DNA of 64,000 nt from Conexibacter sp. SYSU D00693 (GTDB taxonomy: Bacteria > Actinomycetota > Thermoleophilia > Solirubrobacterales > Solirubrobacteraceae), in the NCBI RefSeq assembly GCF_017084525.1, contig NZ_CP070950.1, forward strand, positions 3,410,001 through 3,474,000, read 5' to 3'. Every line of letters begins with the position of its first letter. Position 1 is the stretch's first letter. This document shows, piece by piece, positions 1-8,219 of this stretch. The position numbers were made by a program, and so were the translations under genes. The notes under the pieces were generated by a model. That model searched no databases and was not told the origin of the DNA. It saw only the letters and a list, made by a program, of their open reading frames with translations.

Positions 1-227
1 CGGTAGGCGACGTCGATGGTGATGCCCTGCTCGCGCTCGGCGCGCAGGCCGTCGGTCAGGCGCGAGAGGTCGAGCTCGCCGTCACGGCCGCGCAGGTCGT
101 CCTCCTGGTCGCTGAGGATCGCCTTGGCGTCCCACATCAGCCGGCCGATGAGCGTCGACTTGCCGTCGTCGACGCTGCCGGCGGTGGCCAGCCGGACGAG
201 CTGGGTCTCGGTCACGGTCTCGCTCAT
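1..227 (-). CDS. cysN: Sulfate adenylyltransferase subunit 1 (CysN), N-terminal part
   Basis: The first 75 residues of the GTPase subunit of ATP sulfurylase, cut by the window edge. The P-loop GSVDDGKS lies at about residues 17-24 and is followed by switch I region residues ([12 protein letters not shown]), which are typical of CysN/NodQ translation-factor-like GTPases. With CysD it activates sulfate to APS using GTP hydrolysis. It is last visible in a leftward operon sir-cysH-permease-cysD-cysN, 2 bp after cysD. The start is the ATG at 225-227. Whether a CysC (APS kinase) domain is fused downstream cannot be seen. Confidence 0.93.
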   Translation of the reverse strand, partial: MSETVTETQLVRLATAGSVDDGKSTLIGRLMWDAKAILSDQEDDLRGRDGELDLSRLTDGLRAEREQGITIDVAY

Positions 228-229
228 CT

Positions 230-1135
230 CTAGAAGTACCCCGCGACCTTGCGCTCTTCCATGGCCGCCTCGGAGGTGCGGTCGTCGGCGCGCGTCTCGC
301 CGCGCTCGGTGACGCGCGTGGCGCGGATCTCGTCGACGACCGCCTCGAGCGTCCCCGCGGTCGAGGCGACCGCCCCGGTGCACGACAGGTCCCCGACGGT
401 GCGGTAGCGCACGCTCGTGCGGAACGGGTCGCCGTCGCGCTCGTCGCGCTCCACGAAGTCGCTGGTCGCGTAGAGCATCCCGTCGCGCTCGAACACCTCG
501 CGCTCGTGGGCCAGGTAGATCGACGGCACCTCGATGCCCTCCTCGAGGATGTACTGCCAGACGTCGAGCTCGGTCCAGTTGCTCAGCGGGAACGCGCGCA
601 GGTGCTCGCCGCGGCGGATGCGCGCGTTGTAGAGGTTCCAGAGCTCGGGCCGCTGGTTCTTGGGGTCCCAGCCGCCGAAGTCGTCGCGGAAGGAGAGGAT
701 GCGCTCCTTCGCCCGCGCGCGCTCCTCGTCGCGGCGCGCGCCGCCGAAGGCGGCGTCGAACTCGTGCTCCTCGATCGCGTCGAGCAGCGTCACGGTCTGC
801 AGCCGGTTGCGCGACGCGCGCGGGCCGGTCTCCTCGACCACGCGGCCCTTGTCGATCGACTCCTGCACGGAGGCGACGACCAGGCGCTCGCCGAGCGACT
901 CGACCATCCGGTCGCGGAACTCGATGACCTCGTCGAAGTTGTGGCCCGTGTCCACGTGCATGAGCGGGAACGGGAAGCGCCCGGGCCGGAAGGCCTTGAG
1001 CGCGAGGTGCACGAGGACGATCGAGTCCTTGCCGCCGCTGAAGAGCAGCACGGGCTTCGAGCGCTCGGCCGCGACCTCGCGCATGATGTGGATGGCCTCC
1101 GCCTCGAGCAGGCGCAGGTGGTTGAGCGGGGTCAT
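230..1135 (-). CDS. cysD: Sulfate adenylyltransferase subunit 2 (CysD)
   Basis: A 301-residue protein of the PP-loop ATP pyrophosphatase family; the pyrophosphatase loop SGGKDS is at residues 33-38. It catalyses adenylation of sulfate (ATP + sulfate to APS + PPi) together with the CysN GTPase encoded next to it. Length and motifs ([19 protein letters not shown]) match full-length CysD. The ATG at 1133-1135 overlaps the stop of the upstream permease gene by 4 bp (ATGA), so translation is likely coupled. It belongs to the assimilatory sulfur operon that begins at 4437. Confidence 0.96.
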   Translation of the reverse strand: MTPLNHLRLLEAEAIHIMREVAAERSKPVLLFSGGKDSIVLVHLALKAFRPGRFPFPLMHVDTGHNFDEVIEFRDRMVESLGERLVVASVQESIDKGRVVEETGPRASRNRLQTVTLLDAIEEHEFDAAFGGARRDEERARAKERILSFRDDFGGWDPKNQRPELWNLYNARIRRGEHLRAFPLSNWTELDVWQYILEEGIEVPSIYLAHEREVFERDGMLYATSDFVERDERDGDPFRTSVRYRTVGDLSCTGAVASTAGTLEAVVDEIRATRVTERGETRADDRTSEAAMEERKVAGYF

Positions 1136-2010
1136 GCGGGGACGGCCTCCGGCAGGGGGGAGCGGGAGCGGTGGATGAGCCAGGCCCCGACGCCGACGGC
1201 GGCGGGGATGCCCACGATGGCGGCGCCGGGGACGTCGACGCCGGCCTTGGACAGGACGCCCAGCGCGCTGCCGAGCAGCACGCAGCCCAGCGCGGGGCGC
1301 AGGACCTGGGCGGGGACCTTGTCGATGAGCGCGGTGCCGATCAGCACGCCCGGCAGCGAGCCGATGAGGATCGTGCCCATCAGGCCGAAGTCGACGTTGC
1401 CGCCGACCCAGTGGGCCAGCCCGGCGCTCCACAGCAGGATCGCGGCGTGGAAGACGTCGGTGCCCACGACGCGGTGGGGCGTGAGGCGGAAGACGAGGAT
1501 GAGCGCCAGGCCGATGAGCGCGCCGGAGCCCACGGAGGTCACCCCGAGGATGACGCCGAGCACGGCGCCCATCGACACGGCGCCGGCCTTCACCTTCGTG
1601 GTCAGCTCGACGGTGTGGCGCTCGCGGTCGACCGCGGCACGCAGGAACAGCGCGCGGAAGAGGATGGACAGCGAGACGACCAGCAGCGCGCCGGCGACGG
1701 CGCCCAGCAGCTGGTCCTGCAGGTCGTCGCCGAAGGTCTCGAGGACCCAGACGCCGACGAGCGAGCCCGGCACGCTGCCGAACGCCAGCCACTTGGAGAC
1801 GCCGAGGTCGACGGTCCCCTTGCGCAGGTGCCGCCAGCCGCCCAGCGTCTTGGTGACCGCGCCGTAGGCGAGGTCGGTGCCGATCGCCACCGTCGGCGGG
1901 ACGCCCGCGAACAGGATGAGCAGCGGCGTCATGAGCGAGCCGCCGCCGATCCCGGTCAGGCCGACCAGGACCCCGACGCCCAGGCCGAAGACGATGACGA
2001 GCGGGTCCAC
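1132..2010 (-). CDS. TauE/SafE (TSUP) family membrane permease
   Basis: A 292-residue integral membrane protein with about eight hydrophobic segments. Two repeated glycine-rich motifs, one near the N-terminus ([15 protein letters not shown]) and one mid-protein ([11 protein letters not shown]), are the hallmark of the TauE/SafE/YfcA sulfite-sulfonate-sulfate transporter family. It sits between cysH and cysD in the sulfur operon, with a 4-bp overlap with cysD. A role in sulfate or sulfite movement across the membrane is therefore a reasonable inference, though substrate and direction cannot be read from sequence. No ABC-type sulfate importer is visible nearby, so this may be the sulfate uptake protein. 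Confidence 0.88.
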   Translation of the reverse strand: MDPLVIVFGLGVGVLVGLTGIGGGSLMTPLLILFAGVPPTVAIGTDLAYGAVTKTLGGWRHLRKGTVDLGVSKWLAFGSVPGSLVGVWVLETFGDDLQDQLLGAVAGALLVVSLSILFRALFLRAAVDRERHTVELTTKVKAGAVSMGAVLGVILGVTSVGSGALIGLALILVFRLTPHRVVGTDVFHAAILLWSAGLAHWVGGNVDFGLMGTILIGSLPGVLIGTALIDKVPAQVLRPALGCVLLGSALGVLSKAGVDVPGAAIVGIPAAVGVGAWLIHRSRSPLPEAVPA

Positions 2011-2023
2011 GAGGGAGGTGGTC

Positions 2024-2638
2024 CTAGACGTGCAGCCCGCACTCGGTCTTGTCGGTGCCCGCCCAGCGGCCCTCGCGGCCCGAGCCGGGCTGGGTGCAGG
2101 TGGCGCAGCCGATCGACGCGTAGCCCTGGTCGTGGAGCGGGTGGTAGGGCAGCTCGCGCTCGGCGATCCGCCGCCACAGGTCCTTCTCCGTCCAGTCGAC
2201 GAGCGGGTTGAACTTCCACATCGCGCGCTTCTCGTCCCACTCGACGGGCTGGGCGTCGGCGCGCAGCTCGTTCTGCTCGCGGCGGATGCCCGTGATCCAG
2301 GCGTCGGCGCCGGCGACGGCGCGCTCGAGGGCCTCGACCTTCTTGGGGGTGCAGCAGTGCTCCGGGCCGGTCCACGGGGCGACGGGGTTCGCCGCGTCCT
2401 CGACCTCGACGCGGACGCCGAAGCGCTCCTCGAAGCGCCGCCACGTCTCGAGCGTCTCCGGGAACAGGACCCCGGTGTCGATCGTGACGACCTTCGCGTG
2501 CGGCGCGACGCCGAGCAGCTCGTCGAGGATCACCGACTCCTCCTTCTGGAAGGAGCAGAGGAAGACGAGCCGCTCGTGCTCGGCGGCCTGCGCGAGGGTG
2601 TCGCGCAGCGTGGCCTCGTGGGTGCTCAGACCGCGCAC
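2024..2638 (-). CDS. cysH: Phosphoadenylyl/adenylyl-sulfate reductase (CysH)
   Basis: A 204-residue reductase producing sulfite from activated sulfate with thioredoxin as donor. The C-terminal catalytic cysteine is in ECGLH (Cys200). Cysteine pairs at 95-96 (CC) and 178-181 (CATC) are the four ligands of the [4Fe-4S] cluster found in APS-type assimilatory reductases and absent from the classical PAPS-only enzymes. By family knowledge the substrate is therefore more likely APS. The start ATG at 2636-2638 lies 13 bp inside the upstream sulfite reductase gene, indicating translational coupling. Confidence 0.94.
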   Translation of the reverse strand: MRGLSTHEATLRDTLAQAAEHERLVFLCSFQKEESVILDELLGVAPHAKVVTIDTGVLFPETLETWRRFEERFGVRVEVEDAANPVAPWTGPEHCCTPKKVEALERAVAGADAWITGIRREQNELRADAQPVEWDEKRAMWKFNPLVDWTEKDLWRRIAERELPYHPLHDQGYASIGCATCTQPGSGREGRWAGTDKTECGLHV

Positions 2639-4437
2639 TCGCCCTCACCGCGGATGACCTCGAAGGGCACCTTGCGGTTCCAGTCGATGAACATGTTCAT
2701 GGACTCCAGGCCGAACTCGACCGGCATGGCCAGGTCGCGGACCTCGTCCTCGAAGCGCTTGGTGCCGACGCGGGCGGCGTAGGCGCGGAACAGCTCGCCC
2801 TCCTCGCGCTCGGCCTCGTACATGCGGATCCAGCGCTCGACGGCGTCGGGCACGCGCTTGGCGGGCAGGCGCGTCTTGAGGCGCTGGCCGTAGGCGACGA
2901 GGCCCTCCTCGTACTGGCCGCCGACGTGCGGGATGTAGGCGGGCAGCGTGTGCTCGCCGACCTTGATCGACGCGCCGTAGAACCCGATGTCGGCGATGTG
3001 GTGCTGGCCGCAGCCGTTGGGGCAGCCCGAGTTCTTGATGTGGATCCGCTTGGTCAGCGGGTCCGTGATGTCCATCTCGAGCAGCCGCTGCTGCATCGCG
3101 CCGTTGAGGCCCATCGACGCGGTGATGCCGAGCTTGCAGGAGTCGGTCCCGGGGCACGAGACCGTGTCGGTGATCTCCTGCGCGCCGGCGGCGCCGAGGC
3201 CGAGGGCCTTGAGCTCGCGCCACAGCGCGTAGACCGCCTCGTCGCGCACCCAGCGCAGGATGAGGTTCTGGCCGACCGTGGTGCGCGCGAAGCCGCCGGA
3301 GTACTCGCGCATGAGCTTCGCGAGGGCGCGGAACTGCTCCGGGGTCAGGTCGCCGCGGGTGATCTTCACCTCGACGGCGCTGAAGCCCTCCTGGCGCTGG
3401 CGATGGACGTTGGAGGCCACGAAGGCGTCGAACTCGCGGGCGTCGCCGTTGGGCGTCGCGTACGAGGCCAGCGGCGCGGGGGCCAGGGCCTCCTCGTCGA
3501 CGTCGAAGCGCAGTCCGGCGACGTCGAAGTGGCGCTCCTTGACCCAGTCGCCCTGTCGCTCCTCCTCGACGAGGCGCAGGAGCTCCTCGATGCCGAACTT
3601 GTCGACGAAGACCTTGATGCGGGCGCGGGCGCGGTTCACGCGCAGCCAGTCCTGCTTGTCGAAGATCCGGAAGACCGCCTCGGCGACCTCCATGTACTCG
3701 CCGTTGTCGGCCTCGACGAACTCGTAGAGCGTCGGGGCGATGCGCGGCATGATCGAGGTGCCGCCGCCGACCCGGACCTCGAAGCCCTTCTTGCCGTCCT
3801 TGATGCGCGCGTGGAAGGCGATGTCGTGGATGCCGGAGATCGCGCGGTCCTCGGCGGTGCCGTCGAACGACGTCTTGATCTTGCGCGGCATGAGCTGCGT
3901 CGTGGGGTGGCGCACGAAGTAACGCACGTACGCGCCCGCGTACGGGGTGGGGTCGAAGACCTCGTCGTGGCAGATGCCGGCCAGCGGGTCCTGCGTCACG
4001 TTGCGCACGGTGTTGCCGCAGCCCTCGCGGCTCGACAGCCCGGCGTCGGAGAGCTCGCGGATGGCCTTGGCGGCGTCGCGGAGCGGGATGTGGTGCAGCT
4101 GGATGTTCTGGCGCGTCGTGATGTGGCCCTTGTTGAGGGGCGCGTACTTCTCGACGACGTCCGCGAACGCCTCCATCTGCTCGGGCGTGATCCCGCCCAT
4201 CGGCAGCTTCACCCGGATCATCTGGACGTCGGCCTGGCGCTGGCCGTAGACGCCCTGCTTGAGGCGGAAGCCGATGAACTCGTTCTCCGGCGTGCCGCCG
4301 GCGAGGAACTTCTCGGCCTCGTTGTCGAAGTCGTCGAACTCCCCGGCGACGATCGGGATGACGTGCCCGGGGACGTTCTCGATGACCTCGGGGTTCTCGA
4401 TGCTGCCCTTGCGGCCGCGGACGCTGGTCGGCTCCAT
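2626..4437 (-). CDS. sir: Ferredoxin-type sulfite/nitrite reductase
   Basis: A 603-residue siroheme-iron-sulfur reductase with two NIR_SIR ferredoxin-like half domains. The siroheme/[4Fe-4S] ligands are Cys428-x5-Cys434 and Cys472-x3-Cys476. Context with cysH, cysD and cysN makes sulfite (six-electron reduction to sulfide) the likely substrate rather than nitrite. It is the first gene of the operon. The ATG at 4435-4437 is chosen; an in-frame GTG three codons upstream is an alternative. A TACCTT hexamer ends 9 nt before the ATG, which suggests a leaderless transcript, and an AT-rich palindrome lies just upstream. Confidence 0.93.
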   Translation of the reverse strand: MEPTSVRGRKGSIENPEVIENVPGHVIPIVAGEFDDFDNEAEKFLAGGTPENEFIGFRLKQGVYGQRQADVQMIRVKLPMGGITPEQMEAFADVVEKYAPLNKGHITTRQNIQLHHIPLRDAAKAIRELSDAGLSSREGCGNTVRNVTQDPLAGICHDEVFDPTPYAGAYVRYFVRHPTTQLMPRKIKTSFDGTAEDRAISGIHDIAFHARIKDGKKGFEVRVGGGTSIMPRIAPTLYEFVEADNGEYMEVAEAVFRIFDKQDWLRVNRARARIKVFVDKFGIEELLRLVEEERQGDWVKERHFDVAGLRFDVDEEALAPAPLASYATPNGDAREFDAFVASNVHRQRQEGFSAVEVKITRGDLTPEQFRALAKLMREYSGGFARTTVGQNLILRWVRDEAVYALWRELKALGLGAAGAQEITDTVSCPGTDSCKLGITASMGLNGAMQQRLLEMDITDPLTKRIHIKNSGCPNGCGQHHIADIGFYGASIKVGEHTLPAYIPHVGGQYEEGLVAYGQRLKTRLPAKRVPDAVERWIRMYEAEREEGELFRAYAARVGTKRFEDEVRDLAMPVEFGLESMNMFIDWNRKVPFEVIRGEGECAV

Positions 4438-4446
4438 GGTCGGCAC

Positions 4447-4452
4447 AAGGTA
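4447..4452 (-). promoter_or_regulatory. Putative -10 element of the sulfur operon
   Basis: TACCTT on the minus strand, separated by 9 nt from the sir ATG. The spacing matches that of many other genes in this window and is expected for a leaderless transcript. Confidence 0.5.
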
Positions 4453-4493
4453 GCACCGAAATCCCCCAGGGATTAGGGGATTTTCAGCACCGA
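4452..4493. promoter_or_regulatory. AT-rich palindrome with flanking 8-bp direct repeats upstream of sir
   Basis: The inverted repeat AAATCCCC / GGGGATTT (4459-4466 and 4476-4483) contains a second nested one, AATCCC-cca-GGGATT (4460-4474). The whole is bracketed by the direct repeat AGCACCGA at 4452-4459 and 4486-4493. It covers the expected -35/spacer region of the sir promoter, so a regulator binding site for sulfur control is the preferred reading. It also lies directly after the stop of the sigma factor gene (4484), so a terminator role for that gene cannot be excluded, although no U-tract follows. Confidence 0.5.
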
Positions 4494-5719
4494 TCTGGTG
4501 CGGAAAGGGCCTCGCGACGTCGCACGAGCTCGGCCCGCTCGACGGCGTTCGCGCTGAGGGCGATGGCGCGGTCGTAGGCGGCGCGGGCGCGCTCGTGGTC
4601 CCCGCTGCGGCGGTGCAGCTCGGCGTCGGCGGCGTGCAGCGGCTGGTAGCGGTCCAGGCGCCCGTCCTCCTTGAGGCGGTCGAGGAGCGTGCGGCCCTCG
4701 TCGAGGCGGTCGGCGAAGGTGAGCGCGACGGCCTGGTTGAGCTCGACGACCGGACTCGGCTGGCGGCGCGCCAGGGCGGCGTAGAGCGTCGCGATGCGCG
4801 TCCAGTCCGGCGGCGGCTGGGCGTGCTCGGCGGCGATCGCGGCCTGGAGGGCGTACGGGCCCGGGCCGTGGTCCCTCGGGGCGCTCGCGAACGCGGCGGC
4901 GGTGAGCGCCAGCCCCTCGTCGATGCGCGGGCGGTCCCAGGCCGTGGCGTCCTGCGCGTCCGGCGCCACGAACGCGCCGCCCTCGCCGGTGCGGGTGGCG
5001 CGCCGCGCGTCGAGGAGGAGCAGGAGGGCGAGGAGCCCCGTCGCCTCGGCGTCCTGCGGGAGGAGGCCGTGGACGAGGCGCGCGAGCTGGACGGCCTCGG
5101 TGCAGAGCTCGCGGCGCACGAGCGCGTCGCCGCGGCTCGCGGCCCACCCCTCGTTGAAGACGAGGTAGACGACGTGGAGCACCTGCCCGAGGCGATCGGG
5201 CAGCTCCTCCGGCGGCGGGACGCGGAAGGGGATGCCGGCCCTGGCGACCTTCGCCTTGGCGCGCAGCAGGCGCTGGGCCATGGCGTGCTCGTCGACGAGG
5301 AAGGCGCGGGCGATCTCGGCGGTGGTGAGGCCGGCGACCGCGCGCAGGGTGAGGGCGATGCGCGCCTCCGGCGCCAGCGACGGGTGGCAGCAGGCGAAGA
5401 GGAGCTCGAGGCGGTCGTCGTGGCCGGCGCCCGGAGGTGGTGGCTCGCGCAGGTCGGCGAGGGCGGCGACGCGCTCGGCGTGCCGGCGGTCCCGGCGCAG
5501 CCGGTCCAGGGCCCGGCGCCGCGCGACGGTGGTGAGCCAGGCACCGGGGCTCGCCGGGACGCCGTCGCGCGGCCACGTGCGGGCGGCCTCCGCGAAGGCG
5601 TCGCTCGCCGCGTCCTCGGCGAGGTCGAGGTCGCGCAGGCGGCGGGCGAGCGCCGCGACGACGCTCGCCCACTCCTCGCGGAAGGCGCGGTCCAGCGCCG
5701 CTTGCGCGCCCGCGGTCAC
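4484..5719 (-). CDS. ECF sigma factor of the ECF42 type with long C-terminal extension
   Basis: A 411-residue protein. Residues of about 1-170 form sigma-2 and sigma-4 regions (LAEDAASDAFAEAARTWP, then LTTAEIARAFLVDEHAMAQRL). The remaining ~240 residues are a helical, TPR-like extension with conserved FNEGWAASRGD and LNQAVAL motifs. This architecture together with the DGPF-domain gene immediately upstream is the signature of ECF42 sigma factors, in which the C-terminal extension replaces a classical anti-sigma factor. The GTG start at 5717-5719 overlaps the stop of the DGPF gene by 4 bp, so the two are co-translated. Its target is presumably its own operon. Confidence 0.9.
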   Translation of the reverse strand: MTAGAQAALDRAFREEWASVVAALARRLRDLDLAEDAASDAFAEAARTWPRDGVPASPGAWLTTVARRRALDRLRRDRRHAERVAALADLREPPPPGAGHDDRLELLFACCHPSLAPEARIALTLRAVAGLTTAEIARAFLVDEHAMAQRLLRAKAKVARAGIPFRVPPPEELPDRLGQVLHVVYLVFNEGWAASRGDALVRRELCTEAVQLARLVHGLLPQDAEATGLLALLLLLDARRATRTGEGGAFVAPDAQDATAWDRPRIDEGLALTAAAFASAPRDHGPGPYALQAAIAAEHAQPPPDWTRIATLYAALARRQPSPVVELNQAVALTFADRLDEGRTLLDRLKEDGRLDRYQPLHAADAELHRRSGDHERARAAYDRAIALSANAVERAELVRRREALSAPDRC

Positions 5720-6075
5720 CCCGTCGGCGCCGGGAACAGCGGGCGGACCTCGATCGACCCGTAGGTCACGTTCGGCATCCGCCTGGCCCAGGCGATCGCG
5801 GCGTCGAGGTCCTCGACGTCGATGAGGTAGTAGCCGGCGAGGACCTCCTTGGTCTCGACGAACGGCCCGTCGGTGACGAGCACCTCGCCGGCGCGCTCGC
5901 GGACGGTCGTCGCGGTCTCCGTGCCCTGCAGCCGGGCGCCGGCGACGAACGCGCCGGACTCCTGCAGCTGCTGGGTCACCTCGGCCCACTTCTCGCGCTG
6001 GCGCGCCTCGAACTCGCTGCCGGGCTGCGGGGCGTCGGCCGGGTCACCGGCGATGCAGAGGAGGTACTGGGGCAT
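5716..6075 (-). CDS. DGPF/YCII-family protein, partner of the ECF42 sigma factor
   Basis: A 119-residue YCII-related protein. The family motif DGPF is at residues 69-72 in the stretch VTDGPFVETKE. These small ferredoxin-like fold proteins are encoded next to ECF42 sigma factors and are usually under their control; their biochemical role is unknown. The ATG at 6073-6075 is preceded by a good ribosome binding site (AAGGAG, 8 nt upstream), so unlike many neighbours this mRNA has a leader. First gene of a two-gene leftward operon. Confidence 0.9.
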   Translation of the reverse strand: MPQYLLCIAGDPADAPQPGSEFEARQREKWAEVTQQLQESGAFVAGARLQGTETATTVRERAGEVLVTDGPFVETKEVLAGYYLIDVEDLDAAIAWARRMPNVTYGSIEVRPLFPAPTG

Positions 6076-6211
6076 CTCGCTTGCTCCTTGGGTTCGTCGG
6101 CGGCGCGCCTCGTGCACGCCGTCCACCCGCCCGACGCGCAGCCTCCCGCCGACTGCACGCGCCGTGCGCCGGTTGGCGCGTCGCCGCTCACCACCGGCCG
6201 GCCGACCAGCA

Positions 6212-6243
6212 TCTGACACCTGGCCGCGGCGACCGGTGTCAGA
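6212..6243. promoter_or_regulatory. Perfect 9-bp inverted repeat between divergent genes
   Basis: TCTGACACC (6212-6220) and GGTGTCAGA (6235-6243) with a 14-bp spacer. It lies in the 193-bp gap between the leftward DGPF/ECF42 operon and the rightward epsilon-like gene. The right arm falls in the -35/spacer region expected for the TAGGGT hexamer at 6255. It is probably an operator or part of a divergent promoter. The rest of the gap (6076-6211) shows nothing I recognise beyond the DGPF ribosome binding site. Confidence 0.45.
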
Positions 6244-6254
6244 CGCTCGTCGGG

Positions 6255-6260
6255 TAGGGT
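6255..6260 (+). promoter_or_regulatory. Putative -10 element (TAGGGT), leaderless gene
   Basis: TAGGGT ends 8 nt before the GTG start at 6269. Confidence 0.45.
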
Positions 6261-6268
6261 CCCGCGCG

Positions 6269-6496
6269 GTGCCCAACCGCCGCCCGCAGCTGGAGCTCGT
6301 CACCCCGGCCGCCTCCCCGGAGGAGGCCGCCGCCGTGGTCGCCGCGGTCGAGCGCTTCCTGCGCGAGCACACGCCGGTCGCCGTGCCGGTGCAGGAGCGC
6401 CAGAACCCCTGGCTGCGCGCCGCGCTGCTCGAGGGGACCGGCCGCGAGCCGGACGCGCCGTCGCCGTGGGGCGACCCGCACCCCTGGGGCGCGTAG
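6269..6496 (+). CDS. Acyl-CoA carboxylase epsilon-subunit-like small protein
   Basis: A 75-residue protein with an N-terminal beta-strand (PQLELVTPAASPEEAAAVV), a helix, and a short tail with SPWGDPHPWG. This resembles the epsilon subunits that activate actinobacterial acyl-CoA carboxylases (AccE/PccE type); the assignment rests on pattern memory and is moderate. The carboxyltransferase subunit gene is nearby at 9211-10782 but not adjacent. The GTG start at 6269 is supported by a TAGGGT hexamer 8 nt upstream. The next gene starts 25 bp after its stop with its own hexamer. Confidence 0.6.
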   Translation: MPNRRPQLELVTPAASPEEAAAVVAAVERFLREHTPVAVPVQERQNPWLRAALLEGTGREPDAPSPWGDPHPWGA

Positions 6497-6507
6497 CCGC
6501 CCGGCGG

Positions 6508-6513
6508 TAGCGT
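6508..6513 (+). promoter_or_regulatory. Putative -10 element (TAGCGT), leaderless gene
   Basis: TAGCGT ends 8 nt before the ATG at 6522. Confidence 0.45.
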
Positions 6514-6521
6514 CCGGGCCG

Positions 6522-7469
6522 ATGCCCGACCTCGCCGTCCTCGACCGCCAGGCGATCCTCGGGGCGGTGTCCGCCGCCGAGGCGATCTCGCGCACCCGCG
6601 AGGCGTTCCTGCGCCACCGTCAGGGCGACTGGGTGATGCCGCCGAAGGTCTACCTCGAGTCGCCCGGGTTCGGGGACTTCCGGGCGATGCCGGCGCGCGG
6701 CGACGGGCTGGCGATCCTGAAGTGGATCTCGTCGTTCCCGTCCAACCCGCGGCGGGGGCTGCCGACGGTCATCGGCCTGCTGTGCGTGTCGGACGCCGAG
6801 ACCTCGGAGCCGATCGCGCTGCTCGACGCGGGCGCCGTGACGGCGCTGCGGACCGGGGCGGTGGCGGCGGTGGCCGGCAAGGCGCTGGCGCGGGAGGACG
6901 CGACGACGGCGTCGGTCATCGGCTGCGGGCTCAACGGCGGCTGGGCGGGGCGGTGCCTCGCGGCGGCGGGCTACGCGGACGGCGTCTGCTTCGACCCGCG
7001 GCCCGAGGCGGCCGAGGAGCTCGCCGCGACGCTCGGCTGGCGCGCCGGGACGCTGGCCGAGGCGCTGCGCTGCGACGTCGTCACGTGCGTGACGCCGGGC
7101 GCGCAGGTCGTCGTCGACGCCAAGGACCTGCGGGCGGGCATGCACCTCAACATGCTCGGCGCGGACGGGCCGGGCAAGGCGGAGGCGACGGTGGGCGCCG
7201 TCGCGTCGTGCGCGCTGTTCTGCGACGAGTGGGCCCAGGCGTCCCACGGCGGCGAGCTGACCGGCGCCGTCGAGGCCGGGATGGTCACGCGCGAGCAGGT
7301 CACCGACCTCGGCGCGGTCCTGACCGGCGAGGCGCCGGGGCGGCGGGGGCCCGACGCCGTCACGCTCTTCGACTCGACGGGGCTCGCCATCCAGGACCTG
7401 GCGATCGCCGCCGCGGCGGTCGAGGCATGGCGGGCCGGGCGCGTCGAGGCGCAGACCGTCCGCCTCTGA
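6522..7469 (+). CDS. Ornithine cyclodeaminase / mu-crystallin family protein
   Basis: A 315-residue NAD(P)-dependent protein of the OCD/mu-crystallin superfamily, with an N-terminal dimerisation/substrate lobe (LDRQAILGAVSAAEAI, MPPKVYLE, ILKWISSFPSNP) and a Rossmann domain around ASVIGCGLNGG. Members include ornithine cyclodeaminase, alanine dehydrogenase, ketimine reductases and siderophore-precursor enzymes, so the substrate cannot be assigned. The stop overlaps the ATG of the next gene by one base (TGATG), so the two are co-translated. Confidence 0.87.
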   Translation: MPDLAVLDRQAILGAVSAAEAISRTREAFLRHRQGDWVMPPKVYLESPGFGDFRAMPARGDGLAILKWISSFPSNPRRGLPTVIGLLCVSDAETSEPIALLDAGAVTALRTGAVAAVAGKALAREDATTASVIGCGLNGGWAGRCLAAAGYADGVCFDPRPEAAEELAATLGWRAGTLAEALRCDVVTCVTPGAQVVVDAKDLRAGMHLNMLGADGPGKAEATVGAVASCALFCDEWAQASHGGELTGAVEAGMVTREQVTDLGAVLTGEAPGRRGPDAVTLFDSTGLAIQDLAIAAAAVEAWRAGRVEAQTVRL

Positions 7470-8209
7470 TGGAGCTGCTGCGGGACCGCCACCCGGGCGA
7501 CCCGCTCCTGGACCTCGCCCTCACCCACGCGCTGCTGCGCCAGGTCGCCGCGGGCGACCGCGGCCCGCTCGCGCGCGTGTTCCGGCCGGGGCCGACGATG
7601 GCCTTCGGCCGGCTCGACGCCCAGCGTCCCGGGTTCGCCGCGGCCGCCGAGGCCGCCCGCGCCCACGGCTACCTCCCGGTCGTCCGCCTCGGCGGCGGCC
7701 GCGCCGCGGGCTACGACGAGGACGCGGTCCTGGTCGAGCTGGTCGAACCCGCGCGGACGGTCGCGGGCGGGGTGCAGGAGCGCTTCGCCGGCGCCACCGC
7801 CGTCGTCGTCCAGGCGCTGCGCGACGCCGGGCTCGACCCGGTCGCCGGCGAGCTGCCGGGCGAGTACTGCCCGGGCGCGTGGAGCGTCCACGACGCGCGC
7901 GGCGCCCCGAAGCTCGCCGGGATCGCGCAGCGGACCATCCGCGGCGCGTCGCTGAGCAGCGCCGTCGTGGTCGTGGGTGGCGGGGACCGCCTGCGTGCCG
8001 CGCTCGTGGACGTCTACGCCGCGCTCGAGCTCGACTGGGACCCCGCGACGGCGGGTGGGGCCGCGGACCTCGCGCCCGGGCTGACGGCCGAGCTGGTGGT
8101 CGAGGCGGCCCTCGCGGCGCTCCAGCGCCGCACCCAGACCGTCGAGGGTGAGCCGGGCGACGCCGCCCTCGCACAGGCCCGGGAGCTGCTCACCCAGCAC
8201 CGCGTCTAG
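7469..8209 (+). CDS. Lipoate-protein ligase A-like (BPL/LPL) protein
   Basis: A 246-residue protein of the biotin/lipoate ligase fold. The substrate-binding loop RLGGGRAAGYD is at about 73-83 and corresponds to the GGG loop of LplA. The lysine in APKLAGIAQR (Lys148) fits the adenylate-binding lysine. It may attach lipoate or octanoate to carrier domains, but these paralogues are often divergent, and no lipoyl-dependent enzyme is nearby. The ATG is taken from the TGATG overlap with the preceding gene. Its TAG stop also forms the start of the TAGGCT hexamer in front of the next gene. Confidence 0.75.
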   Translation: MELLRDRHPGDPLLDLALTHALLRQVAAGDRGPLARVFRPGPTMAFGRLDAQRPGFAAAAEAARAHGYLPVVRLGGGRAAGYDEDAVLVELVEPARTVAGGVQERFAGATAVVVQALRDAGLDPVAGELPGEYCPGAWSVHDARGAPKLAGIAQRTIRGASLSSAVVVVGGGDRLRAALVDVYAALELDWDPATAGGAADLAPGLTAELVVEAALAALQRRTQTVEGEPGDAALAQARELLTQHRV

Positions 8210-8212
8210 GCT
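8207..8212 (+). promoter_or_regulatory. Putative -10 element (TAGGCT) containing the upstream stop codon
   Basis: TAGGCT ends 7 nt before the GTG at 8220. Its TAG is the stop codon of the lipoate-ligase-like gene. Confidence 0.4.
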
Positions 8213-8219
8213 CTGGCGC

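Noticed and set aside
4476-4492. Rho-independent terminator of the ECF42 gene.
   Set aside because: The palindrome could fold in RNA but no U-tract follows, and the direct repeats plus position over the sir promoter fit an operator better. Not excluded.
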